Source of the DNA: Apiotrichum sp. Y4204 | Lineage: Eukaryota; Basidiomycota; Tremellomycetes; Trichosporonales; Trichosporonaceae | Direction of reading: 5' to 3' | Assembly (NCBI GenBank): GCA_025531455.1 | Contig: JAMYHL010000177.1 | Coordinates: 1-10,697 of the forward strand | DNA: 10,697 nucleotides | Part shown: positions 8,895 through 10,697 of the stretch, piece after piece | Layout: each line of letters begins with the position of its first letter | How positions within the stretch are numbered: the stretch's first letter is position 1 | Notes under the pieces: model-generated | Database searches by the model: none | What the model was told of the DNA's origin: nothing | What the model saw: only the letters and a program-made list of their open reading frames with translations | Program-made: the position numbers and the translations under genes

Positions 8895-9937
8895 CTAGGG
8901 AGTGGAGAGATTGTTCGCGTCAATCTTGGTATCGAGGTCATGCGCGAACTTGGCAGGCCGCATGTCCCGTCCAAGCTTCGAGAGAGGGAGGTAGCCGGGG
9001 GACGGGAGGATCGAGGCTGGCTGACCCGTGGGCGCCGGCTCGGACTTGGACTTGCAGCGTTCACGAAGTTGCTCAATCGTGGTCTTGTGCGGCCTCTGAG
9101 AGATCGGAATGCGGATAAGAATGAGGATAGGAAGAGGGGGTGCCTTGGTAGGACGCATCGCTACCGTCGCCTCCCGCGGTGACATCCCCAGGTCCTTGGC
9201 CGTGGTTGCTGTCTTCCAAAGGCTCGTCTGTGTCGAAGGTATCGTGCTCCATATCTGAGGAAACATAGTCCACGTCCTGTGGCTTAAGATCGATGTTGTC
9301 GCCGCCCGTGTCCCATTCACCGAGGTCAAATAGGGGATCGAAGTCGGGGTCGGGTTCGAAGTCGCAAAGAATGCTCTGGTCAATAACGCGTGGGGTCGAC
9401 CGACGGCTTTCCCTCCTCTGGATCAAGGTCCCCATCGAGTTCGGTGGGGCCCAGCAGATTCTCTGGGAGCCGCGTCTCGTATGGCGCTCAGATAGCTACC
9501 GGGAGTCGCCCTCGTCGGCGGGCTGGAGCTCGGTCGGATCAGGGGTGAGATTCAACTCATCAGGCGCCGTGAGCGGGTGGAATGGCCCCCCTCAATGGGA
9601 TCAGGCTGGGTGGGAGGATCGCGCGAGCCAAGATCATGGACTCCGACAGACTCCCCGCTAGACCTGACCTGGTGATCCAACTCGGCCCGTCCAGGATGGA
9701 CCCGGGCATCGCGTGTGTCCAGGTATGTAAACGAGTCGAACTCCAACCTGAGACGCTTGGCCAGTCCGTCCCGTTTATGAGCAGGTTTCCTCTTCACCAA
9801 TGCCCGAGGGCTTCTCCTCACGGAGTAAGATCCCAGTCTGCCTCACGACGGTGACCTTCGCCGTTTAGAGATCGGCTTTCTTCCTCAAGGCTGGAGGTCG
9901 CCGTCGCAAACTGGTCCTGAAGCCCTGCGATTGCGGT
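8895..9937 (-). pseudogene. Unrecognised minus-strand gene, probably decayed (acidic low-complexity segments)
   Basis: I do not recognise the family. Reading right to left, 9937-9822 encodes a segment with GLQDQFATATSSLEEE; a plausible 74-nt intron (9821-9748, GTGAGG to CAG) joins it to LEFDSFTYLDTRDARV, open to a stop at 9552-9554. The coding look then moves to another frame at 9591-9499 (NLTPDPTELQPADEGD), a third at 9487-9383 (LLGPTELDGDLDPEEGKP), back again for 9376-9076 (CDFEPDPDFDPLFDLGEWD, ending EAAQDHD), and finally to 9097-8895 (TTIEQLRERCKSKSEPAP, ending in NNLSTP). All segments share an acidic Asp/Glu/Pro-rich style absent from the other strand. Several frame changes lack usable splice signals; one fits loss of a single G from a G6 run at 9586-9591. 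A decayed gene or retroelement reading frame next to a repeat array fits best; missed introns or sequence errors are alternatives. Confidence 0.35.
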
Positions 9938-9999
9938 CTATGTATGAGGGTGACGTAGCAGTCCACTAATAATTCCACCACAACATCAGCGTTTCAACC

Positions 10000-10697
10000 A
10001 TGGTCAACGGTAACACAACACCCATGTTCAAACTATTCCACACAGTCCAGTTTCTCGAAAATGCCCAATCTGATAACACAGCTCTGAGCCACAAACTCTG
10101 TCCAGTGAGAATCACCTTAGGCATTTTGTCACGCTTAGTGTCGTTGTGAAGCTATCCTACTGGCCATTGACCACCACTGCATCCCCATGTTCGACCTGCT
10201 CCAAGCACTCCAGTTTCTGGGAAATAGGTAATCCGATGTCACGCCTCATAACAGCCAGCCATGCCTGATTAGAATCAACTTAGGCGTTTTGGCACACTTA
10301 GTGTACTTGCCGAGCTATGTCCCAGAAAAGCAAGCATCACTGACTCACAATGTTCAAATCGTTCCACGCAGTCCAGTTTCTTGAAAATGGCTGATCCGAC
10401 GCCACAGCTCACAACAGCCAGGCATGGCTGAGTGGAATCAACTTAGGCGTTTTGGCACACTTAGTGTCGTTGTGAAGCTATCCTACTGGTCATTGACCAA
10501 CACTGCATCCCCATGGTTCAAACTGTTCCACGCACTCCAGTTTCTGGGAAATAGCTAATCCGATGTCACGCCTCATAGCAGCCAGCCATGGCTGATTAGA
10601 ATCAACTTAGGCGTTTTGGCACACTTAGTGTACTTGCCGAGCTATGTCCCAGAAAAGCAAGCATCACTGACTCACAATGTTCAAATCGTTCCACGCA
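10000..10697. repeat. Tandem satellite-like array, 163-164 bp monomers in A-B dimers
   Basis: The landmark CTTAGGC starts at 10116, 10279, 10442 and 10606, a period of 163, 163 and 164. Monomers alternate: A at 10116-10278 and 10442-10605 (about 92 percent identical by eye), B at 10279-10441 and 10606 to the edge (all 92 visible bases identical). A and B share their first 26 bases (A2, B1, B2) and most of the second half, but differ strongly over about 45 bases in between. The true unit is therefore a dimer of about 327 bp. A decayed B-like partial copy (about 10000-10115) marks the left boundary. The array runs off the window. No open frame of note, no transposon-end features and no tRNA are inside. 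It is probably a subtelomeric, pericentromeric or dispersed satellite; location is unknown. Confidence 0.92.
10579..10594. repeat. Conserved dyad within the satellite monomer
   Basis: CAGCCA, four bases, TGGCTG. The same dyad occurs in the B monomer at 10415-10430 and, with one mismatch, in the first A monomer at 10252-10267. In this copy the centre also creates a perfect 12-bp palindrome (10583-10594). It is the only obvious inverted repeat kept in both monomer types, so it could be a protein-binding site, but nothing in the sequence proves this. Confidence 0.6.

Noticed and set aside
10000..10697. CRISPR-like array
   Set aside because: Repeats are contiguous 163-164 bp units without unique spacers, and the context is eukaryotic.

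Overview
The window looks like nuclear DNA of a filamentous or yeast-like fungus, most likely a basidiomycete. The reasons are a chitin synthase of the fungal division I type, 13 very short GT-AG introns with CTNAC-like branch points, and C/G-rich third codon positions. A placement in Tremellomycetes is possible but is only inference from intron style and protein flavour.

Layout, left to right. Positions 1-246 hold the last 82 codons (1-81 plus stop) of a bacterial-type D-3-phosphoglycerate dehydrogenase (C-terminal ACT domain), with a 27-bp tandem duplication lying across its stop codon. Positions 289 to about 3230 carry no gene I can support; they contain several small repeats, including two self-complementary GCAT tracts. 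From 3232 to 4162 there is a 931-base stretch with no ATG on the + strand, C/T-rich, with a good candidate 5' UTR intron (3762-3949). I read it as the promoter-proximal region and long leader of the next gene. Positions 4163-8024 are a complete chitin synthase gene: 14 exons join into an open frame of 1037 codons with the expected motifs (YNEDK, DAGT, EDRIL, QRRRW) and a multi-pass C-terminal half. Eleven of its 13 introns are only 35-51 nt; two of these are stop-free multiples of three.

Positions 8025 to about 8890 are the 3' flank with nothing clear. On the minus strand, 9937-8895 shows coding-looking, acidic, low-complexity segments that keep changing frame: an unrecognised gene with missed introns, or more likely a decayed one. 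From about 10000 to the window edge lies a tandem array of 163-164 bp monomers that alternate between two types (A-B-A-B), so the true repeat is a dimer of about 327 bp. The leftmost copy is decayed and the array continues beyond the window.

The two recognised genes are unrelated in function (serine synthesis and cell-wall chitin synthesis) and there is no operon logic. The most unusual items are the satellite-like higher-order array, the ATG-free leader, and the ultrashort, partly frame-neutral introns in the chitin synthase.
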